Assembly: GCA_963377175.1 (NCBI GenBank)
Contig: CAUJNA010000491.1
Location: 553,072 to 617,071, forward strand
Direction: 5' to 3'
DNA from: Effrenium voratum
Lineage: Eukaryota; Sar; Dinophyceae; Suessiales; Symbiodiniaceae
DNA length: 64,000 nucleotides
Positions 9,996 to 23,945 of this stretch are shown in pieces. A model generated the notes under the pieces. It worked only from the letters and a program-made list of their open reading frames with translations, did not search any database and was not told the DNA's origin. The position numbers and the translations under genes are program-made. The first letter of the stretch is position 1. Each line of letters begins with the position of its first letter.

Positions 9996-11520
9996 ACAAT
10001 TGTCTCTGCCAGCTTTTCTAGAAATACACGACAGATTCCCTAATTTCCGCAGAGAGAACCACTTTGTCACCAGGACCTCCGCCCAAGCCCGATTGACCCC
10101 GCGTCGAAAGTGCCACCGCGTCGAAAGTGCCACCGCGACGATGTCCGAGCGAACCTCCGTAGACCTTCAGCGAACACAACGTTGCCTCTGACACAGAAAC
10201 CCCTTGCCGTCCCACACCGCCAGAACCGGCTGTTCATGCTGTGCCCGCCACGAACTTGAACTCAGTGGGCCCCGTCCAAAGTGACCGCTCTGAGTTAGCG
10301 CTTGTTAGCTTGTTAGTCATTTTGCCGCCGACTGCTCAGACGAGCTGATCTTGACTTGGGGCCTGTAGTGCTGTCTTTTGCGTTGACTGAGTGTTGCGCC
10401 GTCGAGAAAGCGCAAAGTAGAGCAATCTCAGCGCCGGGTCAGGCAAGTTGAGCGTAGCACTCTGCAGGCATTTTTCCTTACTGTTGATATCCTGCGCCAC
10501 CCTCGTACATCACTGTTCAACGTTCAACTTGGCACGGGTCACACTAGGACTTTTCCCCCCGCCGTAGGAATACACGTTGGAAGAATTGCTGGGTTGATTT
10601 TGATGTGTGTTTTTTTAGCGCTGCACCAAGAGATATTCTCCCGAATGAATGGTGGGGAATCTCTGTCCTTCGTCCATAAAATTCCAGATGAAGAACGAAG
10701 TGATGAAGAAAGGAATAGAAATGGAAAGAGAAGAGATGTACCTTCATGTCCTTCCTTCCCTAACACCTGACCAAGAGACGGGAAGGTGACATGTAATCAA
10801 GCCTGACAAGTGAATAGAGGCTTGACATGTCTCCATCCTTTCCCTCTCTGTTCACTCCTCAACGGTGTTTGTTCAGGTTGCAGGAAAAAAGGGGAAATCC
10901 TGGGCTGCCTTTTCCAGGGCGCCGCGTGAAGCGAGGCGCGCGAGGCGAGATCAAAAGCATGCATCCCTTTGGGAGGTGAAACTCGCAAGGGTGAATCGCT
11001 GCAACTCGGAGCCCACCCAAGGTTCATTCGGTTGAAGTCAGTCCCCACCCTCTAAAAAGTCTAAATCAAAAGCTGCAGGACAAACTCTTTTGAGATCCGT
11101 GCTTCAGATTCCATGCCTGCTTGGGAGTGGTTCACTGTGGTGATGTTGTGGCTAACTGAGGGCAGTTTGGTGGGGGGTCGTCAAACGCGAACCAAAGACA
11201 AGGTCCAAGCCTGCCATGAGCAATTTATTAACTACTGAGAGCAGACACAATCAAGGCAAATCCCGCAAGCCCGGAAACAAAGCTTTCCCATGCAAACCAA
11301 CATCACATTTTTACAAGAGATTGACATTTGTTTGGCACTGTTCAATAAGTTGAGGTAACCCCGGAGCCACCAAATTGTATTCTTATAGTTGCTGGCCGAT
11401 TCTGGTCAGAGTTCCTGTGAAAGCGAACAAAAACTAGGATGGGGCTGTGGCATGACAGGAGGAGAAAAAGCTTGTAAACAATCGTTGATGCCCTTGAAGT
11501 AGTTGTGACCCTTCAACATC

Positions 11521-11690
11521 TTGGAATCAAGCCTTGGCCGAAGCGCAGCGCCGTCGCAAAGCGCAAAGGCACTGCTGGGCTCTACGGCGCGGGGCTGGGC
11601 GCTGATCAAAAGATGGCGCCGCATGGCGCCGCTCTACTATGGGGCTATCTGGATCCCTAAAAAGAAAGGAGGAGAAGGAGCAGGAAACGA
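11521..11690. other. GC-rich coding-like patch, strand unclear
   Basis: A GC-rich block open on both strands. The + strand gives ALLGSTARGWALIKRWRRM; the - strand gives ISAQPRAVEPSSAFALCDGA. Neither matches a family. It could be an exon or a CpG-rich non-coding patch. Confidence 0.2.
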
Positions 11691-12839
11691 AGGAGGAGGA
11701 GAAGGAGGAACGGCATGAAAGAGGCCATTCATTACTTGGAAGAAGCCCGCGCAAGAATGTGGGGAAAAGGGTCCTTTCTACACATGCAAAAACGTCAGCA
11801 CCGATCTCGCTCACTGTGGGGGGAGGGTGTGACCCAGGAGTCGCTCCTGGCGTGTGCCAAGTGCAGTCGCGTGGACTTAGGCAATGGGTAACCAGTTGAT
11901 TCAGCAGAACCCTCGTCCTGGGTGTCCGTGGGTGTCACATTTAACGTACCGAATGGACGAATCTCAAACGAATTTGAAACGACCTCAGGCACCATGGCTT
12001 TTAACGGCAAATCTCAACACGAAAAGGCTGCAAGCTTGCTTTTCCAGGCAAAAGTCATGATCGAAAACAGAGACCTGGGGAAAAAAAACACAACGTTTTG
12101 TTTTGGGGCCGCGTGTCACCTTTGGACCAATCCGAATGCAAAAATCCAGAGACTCGAGCCTGGGCCTGCACCTCTGTGCGGGGGCTCCTGCGCGAGCGCG
12201 GCGAAACGCGGTATGGGTCAAAACTAAAGCCCAAGGGACCGCAGGTTTCAGCCCTTGGTTCCATTTACTAGGGTTCCAAAATGGATACCCATTTCTGACC
12301 GACAGCCACATGAGCAGAGTGCCGCTTTCAGCACGGGAAGTTGCAACTGAATGGTTCAGGCACTTGCCAGGACATGCCCTTGAGCAAAAGCAAGCAAAAC
12401 AATGCCTATAAGGCATCTTCAACTTTGGAGCTCGGAGCTGGGTTACAGGCCCTGACTGGGTGGGGCCAAAGTTGCCACTTTGAGATGAGTCAGTCTCAAT
12501 GACTAGGTATTGATAAGGTTCAAAAAACCTAGACACACCAATTTGAGAAATACCTGGATCCAAACGGTATGTTGTCACAAGAAATGTACCAAACCGTGAG
12601 GCCGTACATATGTCTTTCTTCTTGGGTTCTACAGCCGCGTTCTGTCCGCAAAGTTTCCCAGTCGGACGGGCGGCTCAAACAGGCCGACTGCTTCCCCTTC
12701 AAAATTAAAATTGTCATGGTAAGGGTACCCTCCGACCATGGAACCGGAACACCGGTCACAAAAGAATGGCCTTTCAGAGACATGTCAGGTTAGTGGATCA
12801 TCCGAGCCGCGTATCACCCGCAAAGTGGGAGTAGAGGCA

Positions 12840-12965
12840 CGAGGTTTTAGGTTGTAGGTTTAAGTTTTGGGTGTTGTTTGAGTGTTCAGATTGTAGGTTT
12901 CGGTCTTAGGGTTTAGGTTTATGGTCAGGTCTCGCGTTCAGTTTTTGAGCTTAGGGCTTCAGTGT
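12840..12965 (+). repeat. Degenerate telomere-like GGTTTAGG tract
   Basis: Repeated variants of GGTTTTAGG, GTAGGTTT and TTAGGGTTTAGG. Resembles decayed interstitial TTTAGGG repeat. Confidence 0.45.
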
Positions 12966-15902
12966 CTGGTTTTGGGTATGTTCTAATTTTAGTGATAATA
13001 AAGTTGAAGTCCAATCCCTATTTCGTCACAAGTTGGATTCCAATAACTTCCTGCATCCTCGGTTCTAGGTGTCAAAATGTGGGTATCAAGGAAATCGACC
13101 GCGCGGCCGTTCCAACGTCCAGAGAAGTGGGCGATTTCTGAAGATAAGGATGCGGGAAACAAATGAATCGGTCACTAACCCCAAAATTGGCTTGGGTAGT
13201 GCAAACATAGGGAGCTCCAAAAGTGGATGTTTGGCAAATTATTTTTGTTTTTGCCTTGGAGGGACCCCCAAATTTTGTTTGGCACCGTGACACTCTCCCA
13301 AGCTGTTTTTCTATTTGGCAGAACCAGTACATACGTCGCATGAAGTCGATGCTCTAAGGGGGGAAGTTCCCCAAAAAACGGTTCTTGGGGTCAACGTTGC
13401 ATGGACTCATGGGGAACAGGGCACCAACCGCAACCCACAAGCAGGCAGGCACATAGTCCCAAAGGTAGGCACACATGCACTCCACACGCCCCCCCCCCAA
13501 CCCTGGCTTTGTCACAGCGCATGAAACAAAACCTGCTATTATTGGCCCACCCAACCACCCCGCCACATCTCACCCCTGACCCCAAATATAGACTCCAAAA
13601 AGCGCTGCCCCATGTTGTCACCCCCACCATGATCCGCCCCGCAATTGTGGACCCACATCTGGCGTTTGTTTGAAGGGGCCCTCGTCGGCTTGATTTGAAC
13701 TCAGCCCTGTATCCCCCGACCTAGCCGGGCTCCCCCAACCTAGCCTTTTTTGTAGGAATCAGTAAGTCCCCACATCCACCATAGACTGGACATGCAGATC
13801 ACATCACCATGTTTTTTTGGTTTGCGCGGCTCTTCATAGGGCGAACTGACAGTTCCACTTGTGAAGTGCTTTCTATGACCAAGCTGGCTGCATCCACCCC
13901 CGGAACCCGTCCTTGTGGGCACCACGGCCCTGATGGGCGGTCTTCCCGACCTGCGATTTTCTGGAAGAGGCGATCGCCTAAAGGGACTAAGTGAAACGTG
14001 AGATTGTTTACCAATCAGAGACCAACGAGCTGCTTGCTTTCGCTTTTGTGGGATTTGGTTTTATCAGTGAGGGAGCAGAGTGCTTTTTGTGCGGGTTAGG
14101 CTGGGATTTGGGGTTTGGGGTGGCTTTTCGCTGGGTGGATTTAGGGTTTAGTAGGGCAGGGTGGGTGTGCTGGCTGGTGGTGGAAGAAAACCCAAATCCA
14201 CTCGTTCACACCCCAAAGTCTATCAGCTTCGTTGGCATTCCGTCTAGCGGTCGATCCTTTCAATAAGAAGCGTTTTGAGCCACTAGCGAGCGGCTCTCTC
14301 AGTTTGAAGCATGGGCAAATCTAAAGCTACTCCAGAGAGTAGTGAAGGGTGTCACTGCTGCGTCAATGCAATTCCACGCCAAGCTGCAGATGTGTCTGCA
14401 CCTCAAGTGGTTGGTGCTTTGGGAAGGCAAGCCGCCTTCTTGCCGTGTTCCGGCTGGCGACCGATGGCTCTCAAGCTTTACACACGCCACACGCACACAC
14501 GCGCATGCCCCTTCCCTTTATGTAATTAATGTGCCTCCATTTCGTGCAAATTGCTGTGTGTGTGTGTTGCCGTTCAAGGTTTAATGGCCAGCCCTTAACC
14601 CCAGTGCCCATGTTCCAAGCCGGCTAGAACCAAGGTGCGTAGAGCCACTTTGCAGCATCATTTAAGCCTGCCTTGCTGAAGACAAACCTGTTTTAAGGCT
14701 GACAAGTTCAAGCTCAGACTCGCCAACGCAAACACCCTTCCCAAGCTTAGATGCTCCGGCATTGTCTCGAACCCTCGCCCAATGCTCTCAGTCCAAGAAA
14801 CGCCGAGCCGGCTCGGGTGGAAAGTCTGGCGCGCATTCCATCTAGTTGCTCTTGGCTGGAACCCCTCGGAAAAAAAACCGTCACTTCCTTCAATATATCC
14901 CACTCAACCGTTAGAAGTTCTGTTGAGAGATCATTTGTTCGCACAATTGCTCAAACATAACTTCAATGCTTTCGCAAGAGAACAATGGGTACAAAGATTG
15001 ACTGGGAGAGCCCGTTTAATTGATCTGCCAAAAGGAAAAATGGGGGGGTATATGTAGGCACCCTGTTCTTTCCCTTGATCACAGATGCCTGTGTCAATTC
15101 TAGATGCCTGAGTGCCAATCCTGAGTCTGTGCATGGTTGGAAAGCTTTTGATGTGTATCCATTCGGTGTTTAGGTGGGGCTGTGATGCGCACGTATATAA
15201 GCCTTGAATACCCAAGTATTAGGTCAGAACCCCAAATCAAATCATCTCTTTTCAAGAATCAGTTTCTTTGAGCTTGACTTTGTCTTTGTTGATTGCGGGA
15301 GATAGACCCGTGGATTTGCCTCCGCAGTTTGCATGACACATCTGAAACAATGAACGTCTCAAACAAATAAACAAATGAATGAATCCATCAATGCATACAT
15401 CTACCTACACAAACATATAAAATGGCACCCCGCCCCATGGATCTACTTTCCTTCAGCATTCACTGGTATATGCAGTGTTTGTGCCTTTTCGGGGCTTTGG
15501 GGAAAGCAGCAAAAAACGGCGCATGTCCAAAGACAATTTGAAAGCTTTAGGCCAAACTGTTCCAGGGAATCTTGAATGAAGTAGGTTTCGATCTACCTCT
15601 GTCCTATTTAGAAGCTGAGGTTTGGTCAGAAAATGACCACAGCTATGTTGGAGCCAATAAAATTATCGAGCCAATGGCCTAAAAGTAAAGCAGTACAACA
15701 AGCAAACCATCTGGAGCCAATGACCCAAAAGGAAAACACAAAAGTAACATATCTCAGTCCATGGTTAAGGATTCTTTCTTCAGGACCATGGGCTGATTTG
15801 TTATACTTTTTATTATTATTACTTTTTTACTTCTACTTTTTTTTGTTCCCGAAAGCATGGCGAAGGGTTCTTCCGCTGGGTTCACTTGAGTTGTTCTCAT
15901 GA

Positions 15903-16595
15903 GAGTCATTACAAGGTGTCATTGCAAGGAATCATCATCATAAAAGTCATTGCAAGGAGTCATTGCAAGGAGTCATTGCAAGGAGTCATTGCAAGGAGTC
16001 ATTGCAAGGAGTCATTGCAAGGAGTCATTGCAAGGAGTCATTGCAAGGAGTCATTGCAAGGAGTCATTGCAAGGAGTCATTGCAAGGAGTCATTGCAAGG
16101 AGTCATTGCAAGGAGTCATTGCAAGGAGTCATGGCAAGGATTGCAACTTGCACTTGACTCCTTGCACTTGACTTGCAACTTGCACTTGACTCCTTGCACT
16201 TGCAACTTGCACTTGACTCCATGCACTTGCAACTTGCACTTGACTCCATGCACTTGGCTCCTTGCACTTGGCTCCTTGCACTTGGCCCCTTGCACTTGCA
16301 ACTTGCACTTAACTCCGTGCACTTGCGATTGCACTTGACTCATGCACTTTGGCTTGCACTTGCAACTTGCATGACTCCTTGCAATGACTCTTGCAATGAC
16401 TCCTTGCAATGACTCCTTGCAATGACTCCTTGCAATGACCTTGCCATGACTCCTTGCAATGACTCCTTGCAATGACTCCTTGCAATGACTCCTTGCAATG
16501 ACTCCTTGCAATGACTCCTTGCAATGACTCCTTGAAACAAGCAAGGAGTCAAGTGCAAGTTGCAAGTGCAAGGAGTCAAGTGCAATTGACTTGCA
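15903..16595. repeat. 13-bp minisatellite arranged as a giant inverted repeat
   Basis: The left block (about 15947-16135) is a tandem array of GTCATTGCAAGGA. The right block (about 16371-16532) is the same 13-mer inverted (TGACTCCTTGCAA). Between them (16140-16370) is a related array of CTTGCACTTG/CTTGCAACTTG units. 13 bp has no stop in several frames, so both strands carry long spurious open frames (IARSHCKESLQGV repeats). Confidence 0.9.
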
Positions 16596-16640
16596 AGGAG
16601 TTAAAATCTCTTCTTAGGGCGGCGGGGTAGTGCCGACGAC

Positions 16641-17290
16641 ACTACACGAAAATCGACCCTCTGCGGGGATCGGCGTGGTCGAGGTGCAAAAACCCAGGTT
16701 TTTTGCGATTTCTAACCTGCTCGCGCGACCCTCTGCGGGGATCGGCGTGGTCGAGGTGCAAAAAACCATGGTTTTTTGCGATTTCTAACCTGCTCGCGCG
16801 ACCCTCTGCGGGGATCGGCGTGGTCGAGGTGCAAAAACCCATGTTTTTTTGCGATTTCTGCTGCTCGCGCGACCCTCTGCGGGGATCGGCGTGGTCGAGG
16901 TGCAAAAACCCATGGTTTTTTGCGATTTCTGCGGTGCTCGCGCGACCCTCTGCGGGGATCGGCGTGGTCGAGGTGCAAAAACCCATGGTTTTTTGCGATT
17001 TCTGCTGCTCGCGCGACCCTCTGCGGGGATCGGCGTGGTCGAGGTGCAAAAACCCATGGTTTTTTGCGATTTCTAACCTGCTCGCGCGACCCTCTGCGGG
17101 GATCGGCGTGGTCGAGGTGCAAAAACCATGGTTTTTTGCGATTTCTGCGGTGCTCGCGCGACCCTCTGCGGGGATCGGCGTGGTCGAGGTGCAAAAACCC
17201 ATGGTTTTTTTGCGATTTCTGCGGTGCTCGCGCAACCCTCTGCGGGAATCGGCGTGGTCGAGGTGCAAAAACTCGAGGTTTTTTGCGACT
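16641..17290. repeat. ~73-bp satellite, nine copies
   Basis: The CCCTCTGCGGGGATCGGCG start of the unit recurs at 16657, 16729, 16802, 16873, 16946, 17017, 17090, 17162 and 17236, so periods are 71-74 bp. Variation is confined mainly to the TTTCT(AAC)CTGCTCG or TTTCTGCGGTGCTCG segment. Long open frames across it on both strands are artefacts of the repeat. The array leads directly into a tRNA-like sequence at 17311. Confidence 0.92.
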
Positions 17291-17310
17291 TTTGTTGTTC
17301 GAACTGGTCC

Positions 17311-17385
17311 TCGGGAGTTGTCTCGTGGTTCGCGCGCCTGCTCCCGGAACCGGCGGGTCGCGGGTTCGATTCCTCCCTGGTCCGC
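17311..17385 (+). pseudogene. tRNA-like sequence with B-box
   Basis: GGGTTCGATTCC (about 17362-17373) is an exact tRNA T-arm/pol III B-box core. GTTGTCTCGTGGTTCGCG about 40 bp upstream resembles a D-arm/A-box. The acceptor ends do not pair properly and the anticodon arm is not convincing, so it is a tRNA-derived relic or SINE head, not a working tRNA. Confidence 0.35.
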
Positions 17386-17401
17386 GGGCGGGCGTCGCAA
17401 G

Positions 17402-17765
17402 ATGCAACTTGCATTTTACAGCAACTTGCGCAGAGCAACTTGCGCAGAGCAAGTTGCACAGAGCAACTTGCGCAGACCAACTTGCACCGACCAGTTTGCG
17501 CAGAGCGCCTTGCCTAGAGCAACTTGCGCAGAGCAACTTACGCAGAGCAACTTGCAGAGCAACTTGCACAGAGCAGCTTGCACAGAGCAACTTGCAGGGA
17601 GCGCAATTTGCACAGAGCAACTTGCAGGGAGCCACTTGCAGGGACCAACTTGCCGGAGCAACTTGCGCGGAGCAACTTGCGCAGAGCAACTTGCACAGTG
17701 CAACTTGCGTAGAGCAACTTGCGCAGACCAACTTGCACCGACCAGTTTGCGCAGAGCACCTTGCC
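17402..17765 (+). repeat. 14-bp minisatellite (GCAACTTGCGCAGA)
   Basis: About 25 imperfect copies with local variants (GCACAGA, GACCAACTTGCACC). The core GCAACTTGC is shared with the middle part of the array at 16140-16370, suggesting a common origin of these neighbouring arrays. Confidence 0.9.
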
Positions 17766-18779
17766 TGGTGCTGTCTCGCGCTTGCTTCACGAAGTGTAGG
17801 GAAAAAGAACGCATCCTGCAGCGTTGGGCCGACCTCGCTTGCGATGTTCTGCTTTCGGGCCAACCGTGGTCTAGTTTCAAGCTACTGTTTTAGTTTTACT
17901 TGTCTTTTTTATTCTTTTTTACCTTTGGGTCATTGGCTCCAGACTGTTTTGCCTCTTTCACTTTTGGGCCATTGGGTCCAACATAGCTGATTAAACATCA
18001 AAACATCAATGAGAACTTATTGCTTCAAAATAGATGCTAAAGCTGTTTTTTTAAGGATCTTTTTCCAATTTTGTGTTTGTTCAATTTTCTCTTTGGAATT
18101 GAAATGGAATTTCAATAAGAAACACACCCTACTAGAGTTTCTGGTTTACAGAGAATCTACATAGGATTTTCTTGTCGAACAAGATGTGTAATCCAAACTC
18201 TTATTTAAAACTAGATGTTCAAACGGGTTGAACTGTTGGCGTAGTTTCAATAGATCTTAAACAAAAAACAAGTCTAACAGAAGGTGTAGTTTCAACGATA
18301 AGTTGCATATATTTTCAGAAGACATTTTTAATTAGATGTTGAAAAGGATGTCTTTCTCCACGATGAATTGTTCACTTTCCTGATTAGAACTTAAATATAA
18401 TCTAAAAGTGAACAACACCAAATACAATGCCTAGACTTCAAAATGATCTGAATAGGATTTCCATTTTGAAGAACCTTGTTAATCGGGATTCTTACTTCAA
18501 AGTATATCTTAAAGAGAACGTCCTTATCCGGGATATTGTTTCCCCACTTTCTATTTAGAATCAACTGGAATCCAATAAGAAAATAATTCCGAACAAAAAC
18601 AATCTAAATCGGATTACAATCTAAATAGGAATTCCTTTCCAATCAGAAACACATACGAGGATTTCCTTGCTGAGGGTGAGCTGATGCTGGTCAAGCCGCA
18701 TGCGGCATTCCAAATGAAACACTGCATTCCATCTCCAAGGTAGCCTTTAAACAGCAGAAAGGTAGGGGGGTTGCATCTA

Positions 18780-18824
18780 TATATTCATTATATCTACATA
18801 TATATATATGCATACACATATGCA

Positions 18825-18867
<43 letters not shown>

Positions 18868-18890
18868 GCATCTATCTATCACAGTGTATG
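18780..18890. repeat. (TATC)n and TATA-rich microsatellite
   Basis: ATATATATATGCATAC followed by about 13 TATC units. Confidence 0.9.
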
Positions 18891-19327
18891 ATCCCAACCC
18901 CCCCCCCCCCCGTGGCCTCGTAACAAACATTGGCTCCCTTTTTTTTGCCACCTGATTTTAACAGACTTTACCCTTCTTAGAAGAAAGCAGGAAACCAGGG
19001 CACCGGTCTGAAACATGTACAAAGAGCAGCTCCATTTCGCCCGCCTCAGCCCGCCCTTTTCTGAGCTCCCGACGCGCCGCCCCGTGCGGAGTTCTGGGGC
19101 GTGGCCATCTTGCCAGCCTGGCAAAATCTCAGACCAGAATCCAAGAAACCTGCAGGAAGCTCGACAGAAAACCCTAACTTTTGGCTTGCATTTGGCTGAC
19201 TCGTAGAAATTCCCGTGCTAGCCAAATCCGCCGACCCTCTGCCTCCCGTCCCAGCCTCCAGCAGAGGGGACCGGCGTGGGATGCAACTGGAAGTGATTGG
19301 AATCAATATGATAGTCCCTGAGTGGAT

Positions 19328-19520
19328 TCCCAGGACCGGTCCCGGGACCGGTCCTGGGACCAGTCCTGGGACCAGTCCTGGGACCGGTCCTGGGTGCTGT
19401 TTCAGATTACTTGCAGTCAGCCAAAACCGGTGCTGGGACCGGTCCGGGACCGGTCCCAGGACCAATCCCAGCACCGGGGTTTGGTCCTGGGACCGGTCCT
19501 GGGACCAGTCTGGGAAGCCG
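19328..19520. repeat. Array of palindromic GGGACCGGTCCT units
   Basis: About ten copies of GGGACCGGTCC or GGGACCAGTCC spaced 10-20 bp. The unit is self-complementary (GGACCGGTCC), so each can form a small hairpin. Isolated related copies recur at about 19,796-19,880 and 20,063-20,075. Confidence 0.8.
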
Positions 19521-22500
19521 GTCCCGGGATCGAGTCCTGGTGTGACCGCTGGTACTTCAAATTGTTGTGGTGCGACCTTTCTGGACTGGCACCCAGGACG
19601 CTGGACAGGGTCCCAGGTCGTCACACTGATTGCGGCCAGTTGAGGGGGACCAACAGCCTTGTTTCTAGGACCAGCTCAACGTGACTTCGGCACAAACCGG
19701 CCCGTGCGGTTATTGACGGAGCTGTCATCTGTCTGACTTTTCCGTTAATCCTTGTGGTAGTAGAGGATCCCTGGATCCATTCTGCAAGAGAGTCCAAGAC
19801 GTCGAGTCAAACCGCGCCAGACTGGGACCAGCCTGGATAGGGTCCCAAGTCCCGGTCCCTGCCGGCGACCGGTCCAGGGCAACTTCGGGAGGGCCAGTTT
19901 CAGGGCGACCCCGGGAGAGGCGCCAACTCGAAGTGACTTGGGCGCAAGCCGGCCCAAGCGGTAATTAACGGACTAGCTGCCCTATTTCTGACTTTTCCGT
20001 TAATCCTTGTTTGTGGTCGTAGAGGATCTTATAAGTGGTCCCTGGGTTTGCGGACGTGTTTCAGGACCGGTCCTTGTGACTTTTCCCTTAATGCGCCGAG
20101 GGTCGGCGGCAGCAGGCGGGAGCCTGGTTAATACTAGCCGAAATTGGGGTTTCCATTGGGGGGTCTTTGTGGTCCCCATAAGGCTGCCCACTTCAAGTAA
20201 GCTTCATGGCTCTCGCCGGCCGGTGAGTTGTGGCTTCTGTGATTCCTGTTGTTGTTTCATGGGACTCAATCCTGTGGATAGATGAAGCCCCATGAATACC
20301 CCAACAAGGGCTCCTCCAAGTTTGTTTTCAACCTGGCGACCGTAAAAGGAGCCTCTTTGGGGTTCGCCAGTCTGGGGGAAAGCACACCTTTTCTTCAGGG
20401 GTATCCCGTTTTAGGTGGAATCTGGATCGCATTTGGCCCAACTGGCTGCAAAAAAACCAGGGTCAACTTTGAGGGAAATTCCAGACAACCTTCCCTGGCA
20501 CCCATCGGGAAACAAAAAGAAGGAACCTTGAATGGGGGGGTTTCGGATGCCCTGCCTATGGTTCACTGTCTCTTCTCGTCCAAATAAGTTGGTTCCAATG
20601 AAACAAGCCCAAAGCTTTTTCTCGAATCCACTTGAGTTTGATTTCGGGCCTTTCCTCCTGCATGCAAATTTCCATTGCACTCTCGGCCCTTGGTAGTCCG
20701 ATTTCCGTGACCTGCGGCATCCAGCAAGAATCGATAGGCGCAAACGATTTAGAGAAGCCTGGCCACCCGCTGAACACAAGGGTTCGGCAAATCTCCTGTA
20801 GAACTTCTGGCTGGTTTCCATGAAAAGTGGGCGACTGCTTGGCCAATCGAAGCACAAAGGCAACAAAGAGCTCACTCTCCAGAAGCGAGGAGCTAAGGAA
20901 ACCCGAAATATCCGCTGCTTTAGTTTTTATCTTTGGGTTGGGGGGCATGCATTGTTCAAATCAGCCACCAACTCAGCGGTATCTATAGGACACCTTTGAA
21001 GAATTGGAGCCCTTTTCGAGATTGACCGTTTTCACTAAGGGAGTCGCCAAGCAAACAGTTTTCTCCCAGGGATTTCGACTGGCCCCATGATCTTGCGATA
21101 TTTTACAATTCTCAAAGTCACCTCGAAATGATGGCTTAAATGAAACCCTCAGTTTCTGACTTTGATAACCCGCTCAACAATAGTTCCAGGGTTCGAATGT
21201 TGCCCTGGTTTTAAATATCACCTTTTGCCAAGTGAGCTTCCTTTCGGGTGACGAAAGCGGGCCTGGCCTTCTTGTCTGCTGCCACCACGTTAGCTGCACT
21301 GCTTGCCAGGCCGCCCAGGCTGTGCCCCCTAGGGTCATATGCGGTGCTTGGCTGAAAGGACTCTAAAGGGAATACAGTCTTGACATTTAGGGAGTCGACC
21401 GGTTCAAGCAAGGACCCATCCAATTACCAAGGCTGGTGCTTCTGGCAAAGAACATTCTTGGAAATCTGCTCCATGTTCCTCTCGGCACATGGCAGGAGAC
21501 TGGTCCGTCCTGCAAATGTTACATGCCATGGAACTGACCCATTAGTTTCAAGGGGCACCAATTCCAAAAAGGGATGCACAAAAAACGCACAGAACTTGGC
21601 TCTTTTGGTGAAGCTTGCTCGTGAGGGTGAACAGAAATAGGAGCCAACAGCTGCTGCCAAAAAGCAAGCGAGCTCAGCCAACAGAAAGGCTACTCCGCCC
21701 CAAAAATGTGCCGGTTTTGGAATGCATCTTTTTGGGGTGGGCTCACGGGGAAACGCAAGGCAATACCACCAGTTCGAGGGGTCCCCCATTTCCGAACGCC
21801 ATGCGTGGAATAGCTTGCCCTAGGCTGAGTCTGGTCCACAATTGATGACATGTGTTTCCCATCACGGATGTGTTTGCATACATGTATGGAGAAAGGGACA
21901 TGTCTCCTGCACATGTACATGTGTATATTCATTGGGCACGTTTGATATTAATTCCAGCCAGCAGTGGCAACCATGCCCCGTGCAAAAAAAACACAACAAC
22001 TTTCAGCTCAGCTGGAAACTGCAAAAATGCAGGTTGGTGCATCATAATACTTTCCATGGACACTTGCAGCTAATGCGATCTGACAATTTCATCCGGTCTC
22101 TGAGTGAACCTGTTCGATCACCGGTAGCGTGTCGCTGTCGATTTCAGAGGCTTACCCTTTTCCAACAATCGTAGAAGCTGAACAAAAGTTGGAGTCAACT
22201 CCTGTCTGTACACGCGTGATTGTTGGAAATCGGGGTTTCCTCTTCTCGGAGAGTTAGGGTATCAAGCGCTGGGAGTGAACGGGAAGCACCCAAATCTACG
22301 CACTCAGAGAAATGCCCCGCCCCCCAAAATTCCAACCATCAAACAAACTCAACTTTTCGGGGTCGGCGTCAATTCTCAGCGCTTGATGCCGAACTTTGCC
22401 CCTTTGAGCTCAGAGGGCAAGACGGTTGTCCTCGGATGTGCCAGCAAAAGGCCAGAAGGGTCAGCCCTGGAAGTGCAGAGATTTCGGACTAGCAACTGAA

Positions 22501-22699
22501 AAAGGTTGATTGCCGTTCCCTCATTGACACACATCAGACCGGTGCCAGTGAACGATGGTTCATCCCATGCGTCGGAGCGCATCCCCATGAATCAGCTTCC
22601 ACACCAGCGAATGCATAGCGGCAGGTTCTTGAGACTTGAGCAATCGATATTGAAACAGTTGCTGAAGCACTGACAAAATCGAGAAGAAAGTTGCGGTAA

Positions 22700-23945
<1,246 letters not shown>

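Larger units (their letters stand above)
9996..15900. other. Gene-poor region right of the AT-rich island
   Basis: No gene recognised. Composition returns to normal at about 10,000. It contains a short tandem repeat at about 10097-10135 (CCGCGTCGAAAGTGCCA units), telomere-like GGTTTAGG/GGTTTTAGG tracts at about 12840-12965 and 14095-14160, and one weak coding-like patch at 11521-11690. Otherwise it looks like non-coding DNA. Confidence 0.5.
17766..22690. other. Largely gene-free region with small repeats
   Basis: 17,900-18,780 is AT-richer sequence with no coding sign. Weak coding-like - strand stretches occur at 20,556-20,948 (LLESELFVAFVLRLAKQ) and 21,211-21,423 (YDPRGHSLGGLASSAANVVA), but no splice context or family supports them. 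They may be exons of an unidentified - strand gene. Confidence 0.35.

Noticed and set aside
15886..16585. Open frames with IARSHCKESLQGV repeats on both strands
   Set aside because: A 13-bp tandem repeat without stops produces them in every frame; no codon structure.
16641..17290. CRISPR array
   Set aside because: Whole 73-bp units repeat, with no unique spacers; the genome is eukaryotic in style.
16642..17990. 250-400 codon open frames on both strands
   Set aside because: Artefacts of the 73-bp satellite and the 14-bp minisatellite; the same translated unit shifts frame from copy to copy.
19046..19684. Open frames with DRSWDQSWDQ / PGTGPGTSPGT repeats
   Set aside because: Produced by the GGGACCGGTCCT array; open on both strands without flanking coding sequence.
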